From Bacillota bacterium (lineage in GTDB: Bacteria; Bacillota; Clostridia; Oscillospirales; Ruminococcaceae): a stretch of DNA of 64,000 nt. A program made the translations under genes and the position numbers. The notes under the pieces were generated by a model. That model saw only the letters and a list, made by a program, of their open reading frames with translations, was not told the DNA's origin and did no database searches. Shown here piece after piece: positions 23,546 to 32,527 of this stretch. The stretch lies in contig JAEXUW010000013.1 in assembly GCA_023439835.1 (NCBI GenBank), forward strand, positions 105,604 to 169,603, given 5' to 3'. Numbering within the stretch: position 1 is the stretch's first letter; every line of letters begins with the position of its first letter.

Positions 23546-26092
23546 ATGAGGCTTCTTGCTATTGACGGAAACAGCATAATGAACCGTGCTTATTACGGCA
23601 TAAAAATGCTCAGCAATTCTAAAGGCTTTTTCACAAACGCAATCACAGGCTTTATGAATATATATCTCAAGGAGCTTGATACGGTTTCACCAGACTGTGT
23701 CGTCACTGCCTTTGATTTAAAGGCGCCGACCTTTAGGCATAAAGAGGTTTCAAGCTATAAAGCCAACCGAAAGGGTATGCCGGATGAGCTTGCCATGCAG
23801 ATGCCGGTAATAAAGCGTCTGCTTTCGGCTCTTGGCGTAATAGTCCTTGAGCGTGAGGGGTATGAAGCCGACGATATTCTTGGGACAGTTTCAAAGGCTT
23901 GCTCTGACAACGGGGCGGAGTGTTATATTCTCACCGGTGACCGTGACAGCTTTCAGCTTGTTAATGAAAAAGTCACCGTCAGGCTTGCCACAACAAAAGA
24001 AACGCTCATCTACACTCCCGACAAAATAAAAGAGGTGTACGGGCTAGAGCCTTTACAGCTCATTGATGTTAAGGCACTTATGGGGGACAGCTCGGACAAT
24101 ATTAAGGGCGTTGCCGGTATCGGTGAAAAGACTGCGTTATCTTTAATTCAAGAGTTTGAAACCCTTGACGGAGTTTATAGTAATTATGAAACGGCAAAGC
24201 TCACAGCCTCAGTCAAAGCAAAGCTTGAAAGCGGAAAAAGCGACGCTTATCAAAGCAGATGGCTTGCGACTATCGCCCTTGATGCGCCTGTCGGATGCGA
24301 TATATGCTTACTGAAAAAGGGTGAAGTAAGAAGCGATGAGATAAAAGAAATTCTGACTGAGCTTGAAATGTTCAAGCTTTTGGAAAGATTGTCGCTGTCT
24401 GAAAATGAAACACCTTTTGTTGAGCTGAAAGCGGAAGATAAAAAGCCCGCTGCTGTTCTTGAGGTTTTGCCCCTTGACAGTGCGGCGCTGGAAATGCTTA
24501 ATGACAAATCCTGTAAAGCCGACTACATTTACAGTGACGGAATGCTAAAAATCAGCATTGGCACTAAGATATATAAGACCGACGATGAGAATATAATTCT
24601 AGGCTTTTTCACAAGCGTGTGCGAAAAGCGTGCCTTTGACTCAAAGGGCGCCCACCGTTTCTGCTTTGAGAGAAATAAGCGTCTTGAAAACAACGTATTC
24701 TCCTGTGACTTGGCGGGATATCTTTTAAATTCACAGTCGAGCGAATACACCGCACAGAATCTATGTGCGACATACAAGGTTGACTATCGAGCGGATATGG
24801 GCGAAAATTCTGACATAGCGTCACTTTCGGCTTTGTGTGACAGACTAAAGGCGGAAATTGAGCTGACCGGAATGAACAATCTGCTGTATGAAATTGAGCT
24901 TCCTCTTTGTGAGGCTATCGCGTCAATGGAAACTGTCGGCGTTAAGGTTGACATTCAGGGTGTAAGGGACTTTGGCGATACACTGACCGCAGATATAAAG
25001 CGCCTTGAGGGCGAAATATATGCTCATGCGGGGCATGAATTTAATATAGGTTCACCCAAACAGCTTGGCGTAGTGCTTTTTGATGAGCTTGCGCTTCCCA
25101 CAAAGAAAAAGACCAAAAGCGGTTATTCAACAAATGCCGAGGTGCTTGACTTTCTTGCCGACAAGCATCCTATTATACCGCTTATATTGGAATACAGAAC
25201 GCTCACAAAGCTCAACTCAACCTATGTTGAGGGGCTTTTGAAGCAGGTTTCGGCTGATGGGCGGGTTCACTCTGTTTTTAAACAGACAGAAACCAGAACA
25301 GGCAGAATTTCTTCAACCGAGCCTAATATGCAAAACATTCCCGTCCGAAAGGAAATCGGGCGGAATATGCGCAAATTTTTCATCGCTGATAAGGGGCGAG
25401 TGCTTCTTGATGCGGATTACAGCCAGATTGAGCTTAGGGTTTTAGCGCACGTATGTGATGACGAGAATATGAAAGATGCTTTTTTGTGCGGAAAGGATAT
25501 TCACACCACAACAGCGGCACAGGTTTTCGGCGTGCCTGAGGACTTTGTTTCACATGAGATGAGAAGCGCCGCTAAGGCAGTAAATTTCGGAATAGTATAT
25601 GGAATAGGCGCATTTTCGCTTTCACAGGATATAGGCGTTTCAGTCGCCGAGGCGGACAGATATATAAAGCAGTATTTGAGCAATTACAAAAACGTCGAGA
25701 AATTTATGAAGGAAACTGTTGAAGGCGGTATTCGTGACGGCTTTGTCACCACCTTTTTAGGAAGAAGACGGTATATTCCCGAGCTTGCGTCGTCTAATAA
25801 AATATTACAGGCTTTCGGAAAGCGCGCTGCAATGAACGCACCTATTCAGGGGGCGGCGGCTGATATAATTAAAATTGCGATGGTCAAGGTTCATAAAAGG
25901 CTTCTTGAAGAAAAGCTTGATGCAAGGCTGATTTTACAGGTTCATGACGAGCTTATTGTCGAGACTTCAATAGAGGATAAGGACAAAGCTGCGGCTGTGC
26001 TTCATGAGGAAATGGAGAACGCTGTTAAGCTTTCCGTTCCGCTGACGGCCGATGTAAACGAGGGAGAGAGCTGGTATGCAGCAAAGGGATAG
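23546..26092 (+). CDS. polA: DNA polymerase I
   Basis: This 848-residue enzyme fills gaps and removes RNA primers. Residues 1-290 are the 5'-3' exonuclease domain (LLAIDGNSIMNRAYY, ADDILGT, TGDRDSFQLV, LMGDSSDNI-GVAGIGEKTA). The middle part (about 290-460) corresponds to the proofreading domain but lacks its acidic motifs, so 3'-5' exonuclease activity is unlikely. Residues 460-848 are the polymerase: motif A DADYSQIELR, motif B RSAAKAVNFGIVYG and motif C QVHDELIVE. ATG 23546 follows GGGAGGG; the ATG at 23504 lies in the promoter. The gene overlaps rimI by 17 bp. Confidence 0.97.
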   Translation: MRLLAIDGNSIMNRAYYGIKMLSNSKGFFTNAITGFMNIYLKELDTVSPDCVVTAFDLKAPTFRHKEVSSYKANRKGMPDELAMQMPVIKRLLSALGVIVLEREGYEADDILGTVSKACSDNGAECYILTGDRDSFQLVNEKVTVRLATTKETLIYTPDKIKEVYGLEPLQLIDVKALMGDSSDNIKGVAGIGEKTALSLIQEFETLDGVYSNYETAKLTASVKAKLESGKSDAYQSRWLATIALDAPVGCDICLLKKGEVRSDEIKEILTELEMFKLLERLSLSENETPFVELKAEDKKPAAVLEVLPLDSAALEMLNDKSCKADYIYSDGMLKISIGTKIYKTDDENIILGFFTSVCEKRAFDSKGAHRFCFERNKRLENNVFSCDLAGYLLNSQSSEYTAQNLCATYKVDYRADMGENSDIASLSALCDRLKAEIELTGMNNLLYEIELPLCEAIASMETVGVKVDIQGVRDFGDTLTADIKRLEGEIYAHAGHEFNIGSPKQLGVVLFDELALPTKKKTKSGYSTNAEVLDFLADKHPIIPLILEYRTLTKLNSTYVEGLLKQVSADGRVHSVFKQTETRTGRISSTEPNMQNIPVRKEIGRNMRKFFIADKGRVLLDADYSQIELRVLAHVCDDENMKDAFLCGKDIHTTTAAQVFGVPEDFVSHEMRSAAKAVNFGIVYGIGAFSLSQDIGVSVAEADRYIKQYLSNYKNVEKFMKETVEGGIRDGFVTTFLGRRRYIPELASSNKILQAFGKRAAMNAPIQGAAADIIKIAMVKVHKRLLEEKLDARLILQVHDELIVETSIEDKDKAAAVLHEEMENAVKLSVPLTADVNEGESWYAAKG

Positions 26093-26549
26093 CGACTTTT
26101 TAATACGCAACATGAAAAAGTCCGACATTCGTCAGGTCGCCGCAATTGAAAGAGAATGCTTTTCACTTCCGTGGTCAGAAACCGCTTTTGAGGAGGAGTT
26201 GAAGCTTGAATCTGCGATTATTCTTGTCGCTGTTTTGGGGAAGAGAATAGTCGGCTTTATAAGCGTGCGGCTTGTGCTTGACGAGGTTTATATAAACAAT
26301 ATTGCTGTTTCCTTTGCGTTTCGTCAAAGGGGAATAGCACGACTCTTGCTTTGTGACCTTGAGGATTATGTGAAGAATATGGCGGTGTTTATTACCCTTG
26401 AGGTGAGAGTGTCAAACGAGGCTGCAAAAAAGCTTTACGAGAGCTGTGGCTATACACCTGTCGGAAAAAGAAAAAACTTTTATGAACAGCCTGTCGAGGA
26501 TGCAATCCTCATGACAAAGACTTTGGGGAAGAATATGAATGAGGTATGA
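26076..26549 (+). CDS. rimI: Ribosomal protein bS18 N-alanine acetyltransferase RimI
   Basis: This 157-residue GNAT acetyltransferase has the RimI pattern: IERECFSLPWSETAFEEEL near residue 24, INNIAVSFAFRQRGIARLLL (acetyl-CoA loop RxxGIA) near 73, and LEVRVSNEAAKKLYESCGY near 108. In Firmicutes rimI usually sits with tsaB and tsaD; here tsaD follows directly, the two genes overlapping or nearly so, and tsaB is absent. Confidence 0.92.
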   Translation: MQQRDSDFLIRNMKKSDIRQVAAIERECFSLPWSETAFEEELKLESAIILVAVLGKRIVGFISVRLVLDEVYINNIAVSFAFRQRGIARLLLCDLEDYVKNMAVFITLEVRVSNEAAKKLYESCGYTPVGKRKNFYEQPVEDAILMTKTLGKNMNEV

Positions 26550-26551
26550 TT

Positions 26552-27562
26552 ATGAAAATATTAGCGATAGAAAGTTCATGCGATGAAACTGCGGCGGCTG
26601 TCGTTGAAAACGGGCGAACAGTGCTGTCCTCTGTCATTGCGTCACAAATAGACGAGCATATGAAGTTCGGAGGGGTTGTCCCCGAAATTGCTTCACGGCG
26701 GCATTGTGAAAACATTCTGCCAGTTGTCAGAAAGTCACTGTCAGACGCTGAATGTGAGCTTTCAGACATTGATGCTATTGCCGTAACCTATGCACCCGGC
26801 CTTATCGGTGCGCTTCTTGTCGGGGTGAATTTCGCAAAGGGGCTGTCGCTTGCTTCGAAAATACCGCTTGTGCCTGTGCATCATATTGCGGGGCATATCG
26901 CCTCAAACTATATAGCTCACGAAAAGCTTGAGCCGCCCTATCTTTGCCTTGTCGCCAGCGGCGGTCACAGTCATATAGTCGAGGTTTTGTCCTACACAAA
27001 ATTTCGTGTAATAGGAAGAACCCGTGACGACGCCGCGGGGGAATGTTTTGACAAGGCGGCGAGAGTGCTGGGTTTTCCCTATCCGGGGGGAGTGCACATT
27101 GACAAAGCGGCGAAGTGCGGGGACGAAAACGCATACATTCTTCCTCACCCAAAGGTGACGGGAAGCGAGCATGATTTCAGCTTTTCGGGGTTAAAAACAG
27201 CGGTGATTAACCTTGTCCACAACAGTGAGCAGAAGGGCATTGAAATAAATAAAATTGACATGGCGGCATCATTTCAGAAAACAGTGACGGAGATTCTGAC
27301 AGAAAAGACCGTTAGTGCGGCAAAGCTTTTAGGCTATAAGAAAATCGCGGTCGCCGGCGGAGTGAGCGCAAACAGCGGACTTCGTGAGCGAATGACAAAG
27401 GCTTGCTCTGAAAACGGAATGGAGCTTTATATTCCGCCGCTGTCCTTATGCGGTGACAATGCGGCGATGATAGGCTGTCAGGGCTATTACGACTATCTTT
27501 CGGGGAAGAAAGCGGGCTGTGATTTAAACGCAGTCGCAACATTATCGCTTGAAAAATTATAA
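26552..27562 (+). CDS. tsaD: tRNA N6-adenosine threonylcarbamoyltransferase TsaD
   Basis: This 336-residue enzyme transfers threonylcarbamoyl to A37 of ANN-decoding tRNAs together with TsaB and TsaE. Present are LAIESSCDETAAAVV at the start, the iron-binding HHIAGH near residue 109, VASGGHSH near 132, DDAAGECFDKAARVLG near 155 and FSGLKTA near 208. I use ATG 26552, since GAGG at 26541-26544 is well spaced and the protein then begins MKILAIESS; ATG 26546 is 6 bases earlier. No clear terminator follows. Confidence 0.96.
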   Translation: MKILAIESSCDETAAAVVENGRTVLSSVIASQIDEHMKFGGVVPEIASRRHCENILPVVRKSLSDAECELSDIDAIAVTYAPGLIGALLVGVNFAKGLSLASKIPLVPVHHIAGHIASNYIAHEKLEPPYLCLVASGGHSHIVEVLSYTKFRVIGRTRDDAAGECFDKAARVLGFPYPGGVHIDKAAKCGDENAYILPHPKVTGSEHDFSFSGLKTAVINLVHNSEQKGIEINKIDMAASFQKTVTEILTEKTVSAAKLLGYKKIAVAGGVSANSGLRERMTKACSENGMELYIPPLSLCGDNAAMIGCQGYYDYLSGKKAGCDLNAVATLSLEKL

Positions 27563-27684
27563 ACAGTGCGTTATAATATTAAACGTTAAGGATTGTCAAG
27601 TCAGTTTTTGTTTTCCCGCTTTAAGCGTATTGATATACTGGAGTAAAATAACCGGCTTTAACTGTTAAGGGAAAAGGTGATTTT

Positions 27685-28131
27685 ATGAATGACAAGGTTG
27701 TTGATTTTTTAATCAGAGCGAAAAAAGCAACATACGCTGGAAAGGGCGCAGAGGCTACACCTTCAAGACCGTCCTCACACGATTTGGAATATTCGGAGGG
27801 TGAGCTAAAGTATATTGACAGCTGGCTTGGCGGCGACAGATTCGCCGGTGAAGAGGCTTTGTGGGAAAACGATGTTGCGTTTTGGTCAATGAATTATGTC
27901 GGTCGAGTAACAGGCGAGGGCTTTTCAGGGGACTTTTTAAAGCTTGCACTTAATAACGTGCCGAAAGAACGCCCTTTCAGGGGGCCGTCAGTTATTAAGG
28001 ACGGCGAGTTTTTGTACATATGCAACGTCAGCGGCGATTTCGACTGGTTTGACGGCTATGAAGAAATCCTCAGAAATGGAAAGAAAATATATGAATGTAA
28101 GTTTCACGGCGGAGCGGTGGGAAGCTTATAA
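27685..28131 (+). CDS. DUF5680-domain protein
   Basis: This 148-residue cytoplasmic protein matches the DUF5680 family: DFLIRAKKATYAGKG at the start, SRPSSHDLEY, WLGGDRFAGEEALWENDVAFWSMNYVGRV near residue 50 and a final ECKFHGGAV. Family members are often fused to XRE-type DNA-binding domains, which is not the case here. Function is unknown. It has its own AAAAGG ribosome site and a strong terminator, so it is probably transcribed alone. Confidence 0.82.
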   Translation: MNDKVVDFLIRAKKATYAGKGAEATPSRPSSHDLEYSEGELKYIDSWLGGDRFAGEEALWENDVAFWSMNYVGRVTGEGFSGDFLKLALNNVPKERPFRGPSVIKDGEFLYICNVSGDFDWFDGYEEILRNGKKIYECKFHGGAVGSL

Positions 28132-28136
28132 GTAAA

Positions 28137-28170
28137 AAAACAGCCATAGTCATCAGACTAAGGCTGTTTT
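28137..28170. terminator. Bidirectional terminator
   Basis: AAAACAGCC-TAGTC and GACTA-GGCTGTTTT form a long stem with an ATCA loop, with A/T tracts on both sides. It separates the DUF5680 gene from the convergent small ORF at 28181. Confidence 0.85.
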
Positions 28171-28180
28171 AATTCTACAG

Positions 28181-28306
28181 TTATTTTCTGTCCTCACCGC
28201 CGGGGCCATCTCGGCGCTCACGCGAGTCAGGCTTTTGGCTGGGGTTTGTCCACTGATTATTCCCTGAGTTTTTCTTTGCTTTTGAATTCTTGTTTTTGTC
28301 AGGCAT
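28181..28306 (-). CDS. Very small hydrophilic protein (41 residues)
   Basis: ATG 28306 follows AAAGGGTG and opens a 41-residue frame: Lys/Asn-rich at the start (MPDKNKNSKAKKNSGNNQW), then SRERRDGPGGEDRK at the end. It contains no cysteine or hydrophobic segment, so it is probably disordered. The composition recalls small spore or nucleic-acid-binding proteins, but I cannot assign a family. Support comes from the ribosome site and the flanking terminator. Confidence 0.5.
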   Translation of the reverse strand: MPDKNKNSKAKKNSGNNQWTNPSQKPDSRERRDGPGGEDRK

Positions 28307-28405
28307 ATTATCACCCTTTCAAAATTATGCTTAACAAAGATTACCTACCTTTATTTAAGCCAATATATAGGGTGTATTATTATCTTAAAATTATACATTT
28401 AAATG

Positions 28406-28528
28406 TTATTTTTCAACAATAAAATATTTCTTGACATTTGTTGACCAAAGCTCCATTACAAGCTTGACGGTTATAAGCACGCCAACTACAATTCCGGTAA
28501 TACAAAGCACCTTGACTAAGCTTTTCAT
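28406..28528 (-). CDS. Small single-pass membrane protein (40 residues)
   Basis: ATG 28528 follows GGGGAGGAATT and opens a 40-residue frame. Residues 4-24 are a hydrophobic helix (VKVLCITGIVVGVLITVKLVM), followed by a short charged tail ending KKYFIVEK. No family is recognised. The clean ribosome site and membrane-helix composition argue for a real gene. It precedes the 41-residue gene on the same strand by 99 bp. Confidence 0.55.
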   Translation of the reverse strand: MKSLVKVLCITGIVVGVLITVKLVMELWSTNVKKYFIVEK

Positions 28529-28654
28529 ATCAATTCCTCCCCATTATTATTTCCGATAATATACATATTTATATTATAACATCATCCGCCAATTTTTTAA
28601 AGGGGGAAAAAGAAATTTTTCAGCGAGATTATTTTCTTTATTAATGCATTATTT

Positions 28655-28665
28655 TGTGCTATAAT
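28655..28665 (+). promoter_or_regulatory. Extended -10 promoter of hisA
   Basis: TGTGCTATAAT lies 33 bp upstream of the start codon and is identical to the element in front of polA. No strong -35 hexamer is visible. Confidence 0.6.
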
Positions 28666-28698
28666 TATTTTTAATCTATTAGAATACGGAGGGGCAAT

Positions 28699-29469
28699 AT
28701 GAAGTTCAGACCTTGTATAGATATTCACAACGGGAGGGTGAAGCAGATTGTGGGCGGAACGCTTTCAGACTTTAGCAGTTATGCGAAGGAAAACTTTGTG
28801 TCTGAGTATGATGCGGGATATTACGCCGGAATTTATAAAGAGTTTGGTCTGACGGGCGGTCATATTATAATACTCAACCCTGCTTCTTCAGAGCATTATG
28901 AAAAGGATTGTGAGCAGGCTTTTTCAGCACTTTCGGAATTTTCGGGGGGGCTTCAGCTCGGGGGAGGGATAACCGATGAAAATGCTGAAAGGTTTCTTGA
29001 AAAAGGCGCTTCTCATGTTATAGTGACGTCATTTGTTTTCAAAAACGGTCAGCTGTCAATGAAAAACCTTGACAGGCTTGTCAGCGCCGTCGGAAGGAAA
29101 AGGCTTGTGCTTGATTTAAGCTGTCGAAAAAAGGACGGCGAGTATTATATTGTTACAGACAGGTGGCAGAAATTCACCGATATTAAGCTTGACTTAAAAA
29201 CGCTCAATGAGCTTTCTGGATACTGCGATGAATTTTTAGTTCATGCGGTTGATGCCGAGGGAAAGGCTCAGGGCATTGAAAAAGCAGTTGTTGAGCTTTT
29301 GGCTGACTGTGATATAACAGCGACATATGCCGGAGGAGTGGGAGGCTTTGAGCATCTCAGAGAGCTTAAGGAAATCGGAAAAAACAAGGTTGACGTAACC
29401 GTCGGAAGTGCTCTTGACATTTTTGGTGGAAGCATGAGCTTCTCAGAGGTTGTAAAATTTTGCGTATAA
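28699..29469 (+). CDS. hisA: Phosphoribosylformimino-AICAR ribotide isomerase, eukaryotic (HIS6-like) type
   Basis: This 256-residue TIM-barrel enzyme performs the fourth step of histidine synthesis. It belongs to the HIS6-like subtype rather than the usual bacterial HisA: it starts MKFRPCIDIHNGRVKQIVGG and has GGHIIILNP near residue 54, LQLGGGITDENAERFLEKGASHVIVTS near 85-110, and a C-terminal YAGGVGGFEHL. GGAGGGG precedes the ATG. No other histidine gene is adjacent, and the gene has its own promoter and terminator. Confidence 0.88.
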   Translation: MKFRPCIDIHNGRVKQIVGGTLSDFSSYAKENFVSEYDAGYYAGIYKEFGLTGGHIIILNPASSEHYEKDCEQAFSALSEFSGGLQLGGGITDENAERFLEKGASHVIVTSFVFKNGQLSMKNLDRLVSAVGRKRLVLDLSCRKKDGEYYIVTDRWQKFTDIKLDLKTLNELSGYCDEFLVHAVDAEGKAQGIEKAVVELLADCDITATYAGGVGGFEHLRELKEIGKNKVDVTVGSALDIFGGSMSFSEVVKFCV

Positions 29470-29472
29470 TAT

Positions 29473-29507
29473 AAAGGCCATCGGAGTTTGTTCCGATGAC
29501 CTTTTTT
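29473..29507. terminator. Bidirectional terminator between hisA and the MFS gene
   Basis: AAAGG-CATCGGA pairs with TCCGATG-CCTTT around GTTTGT, followed by T6. The minus strand also reads into a T-rich end after the transporter gene. Confidence 0.8.
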
Positions 29508-29514
29508 GTTGTGC

Positions 29515-31065
29515 CTATTCTTCGACGCTGATTTTCTCACGAGTGGGGCTTTCACCAAAGTGCTTTCTTCCTATGAAAAGCACGCCACCGCCTATTACAA
29601 ATAAAATCAGAAGGCTGAGTATACCAATTGAGGAGCGTCCAGTGAGATGAGCAAAGCCCGCATAAAGCGCAGGGCCAATAACAGCCGCAAACTTTCCGAA
29701 AATATCAAAGAAGCCGAAATACTCATTTGACCTTTCAGGCGGAATAATCTTTCCGAAAAATGAGCGTGACAGTGCTTGCATTCCGCCCTGTGAGGTTCCG
29801 ACCAAAACGGCGAGAATCCAGAAGAGCGTTGATGAAAAGCCGAGTGCCGAGTCAAAGTCCGTTGACTTAGCTTCATCGGAAAGATATGCAGAAGCGGCGG
29901 TTTTGACAGCGTCAATTTTAGCGGCGTCTGTCGGAAAAGCTTCTTTGACAGACTCAGTTATTTCAATGAATTCAGCGGTTCTGTCTGATGATGATAGAAT
30001 GGATAAGCCTTCATTTTTAAGCCTGTCAAATGCGTCTGACGACAGACCGTTATTGTTTTCTTCAAGAACCTGAACAAAGCCTTCCTCATATTTAAACTGA
30101 TGAGGCTCAAGTGAAAAGCCCATATAAAATCCGAGAAAGCAAACGCTGATATAAATTACAATTCCAGCCAAAAGCATATTGACAGTGCCGACCTTGCTTG
30201 AAAGCCGGCTGAAAAGAAGCGAACAGGGGACGGCGACAAGCTGTGTTACCATCAGCGCTAGAATCATTCCTGTGCTTCCGAGTCCTAAGGTGCTGCCGTA
30301 TGCTGTTGCCATATGAATGACTGTGTTTACTCCGTCAATATAAAAGAAATATGCAAGTATAAAGAAAAGCATTTTCTTATCTGAAAGAATGTTTTTAGCC
30401 GTGCTTTTGAGGTTTTCAAGCGCATGTGACGCAAGCCTTGAGGGCGGAACATCAACGTAATAATTCTGTTTTACGTTTTTTAGCATCGGGATTGAAAATA
30501 CTATCCACCAGAGTGAAGTCAGCACAACCGAAAGCTTGACCGCCATTATGCTGTCAATTCCGAAATTGTGCCCGAACATAATTAGCACAATAGAAATCGC
30601 AAAAGCTATAGTGCTTCCGCCTATATAACCCATTGCATAGCCGTATGAGGAAACCCTGTCCATATTCTCAGGCTTTGAAACGTCCGTGAGAAAGCTGTCA
30701 TAAAAGAGATTGCCGCCGGCGAAGCCTATGTATGAAATTCCGTAGCCTATGAGCATCAGAACAGGCTTGTCTGTTATCGCCATGATAAGCGTGAAGCTTA
30801 CACCAGTGAATAAAAAGCCTGTGAAAAGACGCTTTTTCATTCCCTTATAATCGCCGATTGCGCCGAGAATCGGTGCGCAAATCGCAACAATGAAGGTAGC
30901 CGCCGAGGTTGCATAGCCCCAGAAAACATCACCAGCGAAGCCGGCTGTTTTAGCCACGCCTGAAAAATATATCGGGAACACCGCCGCCATGATTATTGTC
31001 GCATAAACTGAATTCGCCCAGTCATAAAATACCCAGCTTTTCTCCGCCTTGGTGAGTTTTTTCAT
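29515..31065 (-). CDS. UMF1-family MFS transporter (Atg22-like)
   Basis: This 516-residue membrane protein has 12 predicted helices and the UMF1/Atg22 start (SWVFYDWANSVYATIIMAAVFPIYF). GISYIGFAGGNLFYDSFLTDVS near residue 115 and GGMQALSRSFFGKIIPPERSNEYFGFFDIFGK near 430 are family features. A hydrophilic insertion of about 85 residues (about 325-410), rich in acidic residues, lies between two helices. Atg22 exports amino acids from yeast vacuoles; bacterial substrates are unknown. It may be co-transcribed with the upstream phosphodiesterase gene. Confidence 0.88.
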   Translation of the reverse strand: MKKLTKAEKSWVFYDWANSVYATIIMAAVFPIYFSGVAKTAGFAGDVFWGYATSAATFIVAICAPILGAIGDYKGMKKRLFTGFLFTGVSFTLIMAITDKPVLMLIGYGISYIGFAGGNLFYDSFLTDVSKPENMDRVSSYGYAMGYIGGSTIAFAISIVLIMFGHNFGIDSIMAVKLSVVLTSLWWIVFSIPMLKNVKQNYYVDVPPSRLASHALENLKSTAKNILSDKKMLFFILAYFFYIDGVNTVIHMATAYGSTLGLGSTGMILALMVTQLVAVPCSLLFSRLSSKVGTVNMLLAGIVIYISVCFLGFYMGFSLEPHQFKYEEGFVQVLEENNNGLSSDAFDRLKNEGLSILSSSDRTAEFIEITESVKEAFPTDAAKIDAVKTAASAYLSDEAKSTDFDSALGFSSTLFWILAVLVGTSQGGMQALSRSFFGKIIPPERSNEYFGFFDIFGKFAAVIGPALYAGFAHLTGRSSIGILSLLILFVIGGGVLFIGRKHFGESPTREKISVEE

Positions 31066-31098
31066 ACCTTCAGTTCCTTTCTGTATTGCCTAAAATAA

Positions 31099-32316
31099 TT
31101 ATTTAAGTCTGTTGACACCGTCGGCGTTCCATTCTGAAAGTCCCAGCATATAAGCGGCAAGCGGACAAATATCGGTGATACATCCGCCCAATAGGGTTTT
31201 GCCACTTTCAATGGTATCGCCGACAGCCAGATAAAAAGGATAATACCCCTCTCTGTCAAGACAGTATCCATGCTGCCCTTTATAATCACTCCCAAAAGCG
31301 AAGCCGTCAGAAGCCTGAATGCCAAACATATAGTCTAAATCCATGCCACTTTGTTGCATTTCTTTTTGCGTGACAAGCCTTGAAGTGAACTCTTCTTCAA
31401 GAATTTTATCTCTGAGCAAAATTATCTCATCTCGTTTAGCCTCATTATACAGCTTTAAGAAGGCTGTTCCGCCGCAGATATGAAAATAAGCGTCATACAT
31501 AAAAAGAGCGCCGTTTTTCCGCTTAATAAGCCCTTGACTTTCAAGAAAATCGTTAGGGTCAACGACCTTTTTGACAGGAAGACAGCCGTGGTCGCTGAAG
31601 ATAATAATACCCGTCTGTTCAAAGGTGCCTGCGGTTTTCAAAGCGTCGATTAGCATACCCAACCGCTTGTCGTGACGCTCAAGTGAGCGTAAAACCTTCT
31701 CGCTGTCCGGTCCGTATAAATGCTTATGCTCGTCAGTGTCAATAAGGTGGAGGAGCATAAGTCCGGGCTTGTGCCTTATTATTGTGTCGGCGGCGACGGC
31801 GGTTGAAAAATCATCAAGCTCAGGCTGTGAGCTACCCTTTAAAAGCTTTCCGAATCGAATAAGTGAAGACAGAACGTACCCTGTGCTTCCTAAGCGGAGC
31901 ATATGGAAGAGCTTTTTGAAAAAGCCCATCCTTTCGGCTATTTCAGGGAAGTTTAGGTCAATCTTCGCTCCGCCCGTGACGGGATATAGTATTGAGCAGG
32001 TTTTTATTCCCGCATGACCGGCGTTTTCATATAAAGTTTGCTCTTTAATCTCACGTGAGTGAAAGCGCCATTTTTGCTTTTTTCTTTTGGGAAGAAGATA
32101 AACATTATCGGTAATACCGTGACTGTTGGGGAGCATTCCTGTGATAATAGAGGTATGACACGGATAGGTATTTGAAATGAAAACCGAATTAACATTCCTG
32201 ACAAGCGTGCCTTTTTTTAATAGAGAAGAAAAATTGGGGAGCATTGAGAGAACATATAAGTCATCACTTGATACAGCGTCAAGTGAAATCATAAGCAGTC
32301 TTTTTTCAGATTTCAG
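31099..32316 (-). CDS. Alkaline-phosphatase-superfamily phosphodiesterase, probable CTG start
   Basis: This 405-residue protein resembles nucleotide pyrophosphatase/phosphodiesterases. Residues 8-13 (ISLDAV) carry the first metal ligand, FISNTYPCHTSIITGMLPNSHGI near 47-67 contains the catalytic Thr, HLIDTDEHKHLYGPDSE near 195 and IFSDHGC near 238 give further metal ligands, and GQHGYCLD lies near 365. There is no signal peptide. The frame has no ATG before residue 21; AGAGGTG lies 6 nt before CTG 32316, which places the conserved domain correctly. TTG 32352 is an alternative without a ribosome site. Confidence 0.82.
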   Translation of the reverse strand: MKSEKRLLMISLDAVSSDDLYVLSMLPNFSSLLKKGTLVRNVNSVFISNTYPCHTSIITGMLPNSHGITDNVYLLPKRKKQKWRFHSREIKEQTLYENAGHAGIKTCSILYPVTGGAKIDLNFPEIAERMGFFKKLFHMLRLGSTGYVLSSLIRFGKLLKGSSQPELDDFSTAVAADTIIRHKPGLMLLHLIDTDEHKHLYGPDSEKVLRSLERHDKRLGMLIDALKTAGTFEQTGIIIFSDHGCLPVKKVVDPNDFLESQGLIKRKNGALFMYDAYFHICGGTAFLKLYNEAKRDEIILLRDKILEEEFTSRLVTQKEMQQSGMDLDYMFGIQASDGFAFGSDYKGQHGYCLDREGYYPFYLAVGDTIESGKTLLGGCITDICPLAAYMLGLSEWNADGVNRLK

Positions 32317-32527
32317 AAAAATCACCTCTTTTAATAATATTATCACATTCAAGGGGAAATGTCCTCATAATTCATGTAAAAAAACTGAACTCCACATGTA
32401 AAAAAGAATAAAAATCCAAATAATTTCACTCAAAATAACAATATCATCTGCATTATTTTTCAGAGGATATATCATTTATATCTACATAGATTATAATCAT
32501 AAAATCAAGTTTTAAAGAGGTGACAGC

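Noticed and set aside
26802..27172. Frames antisense to tsaD
   Set aside because: They are Arg/Pro-rich mirror frames of a strongly conserved gene.
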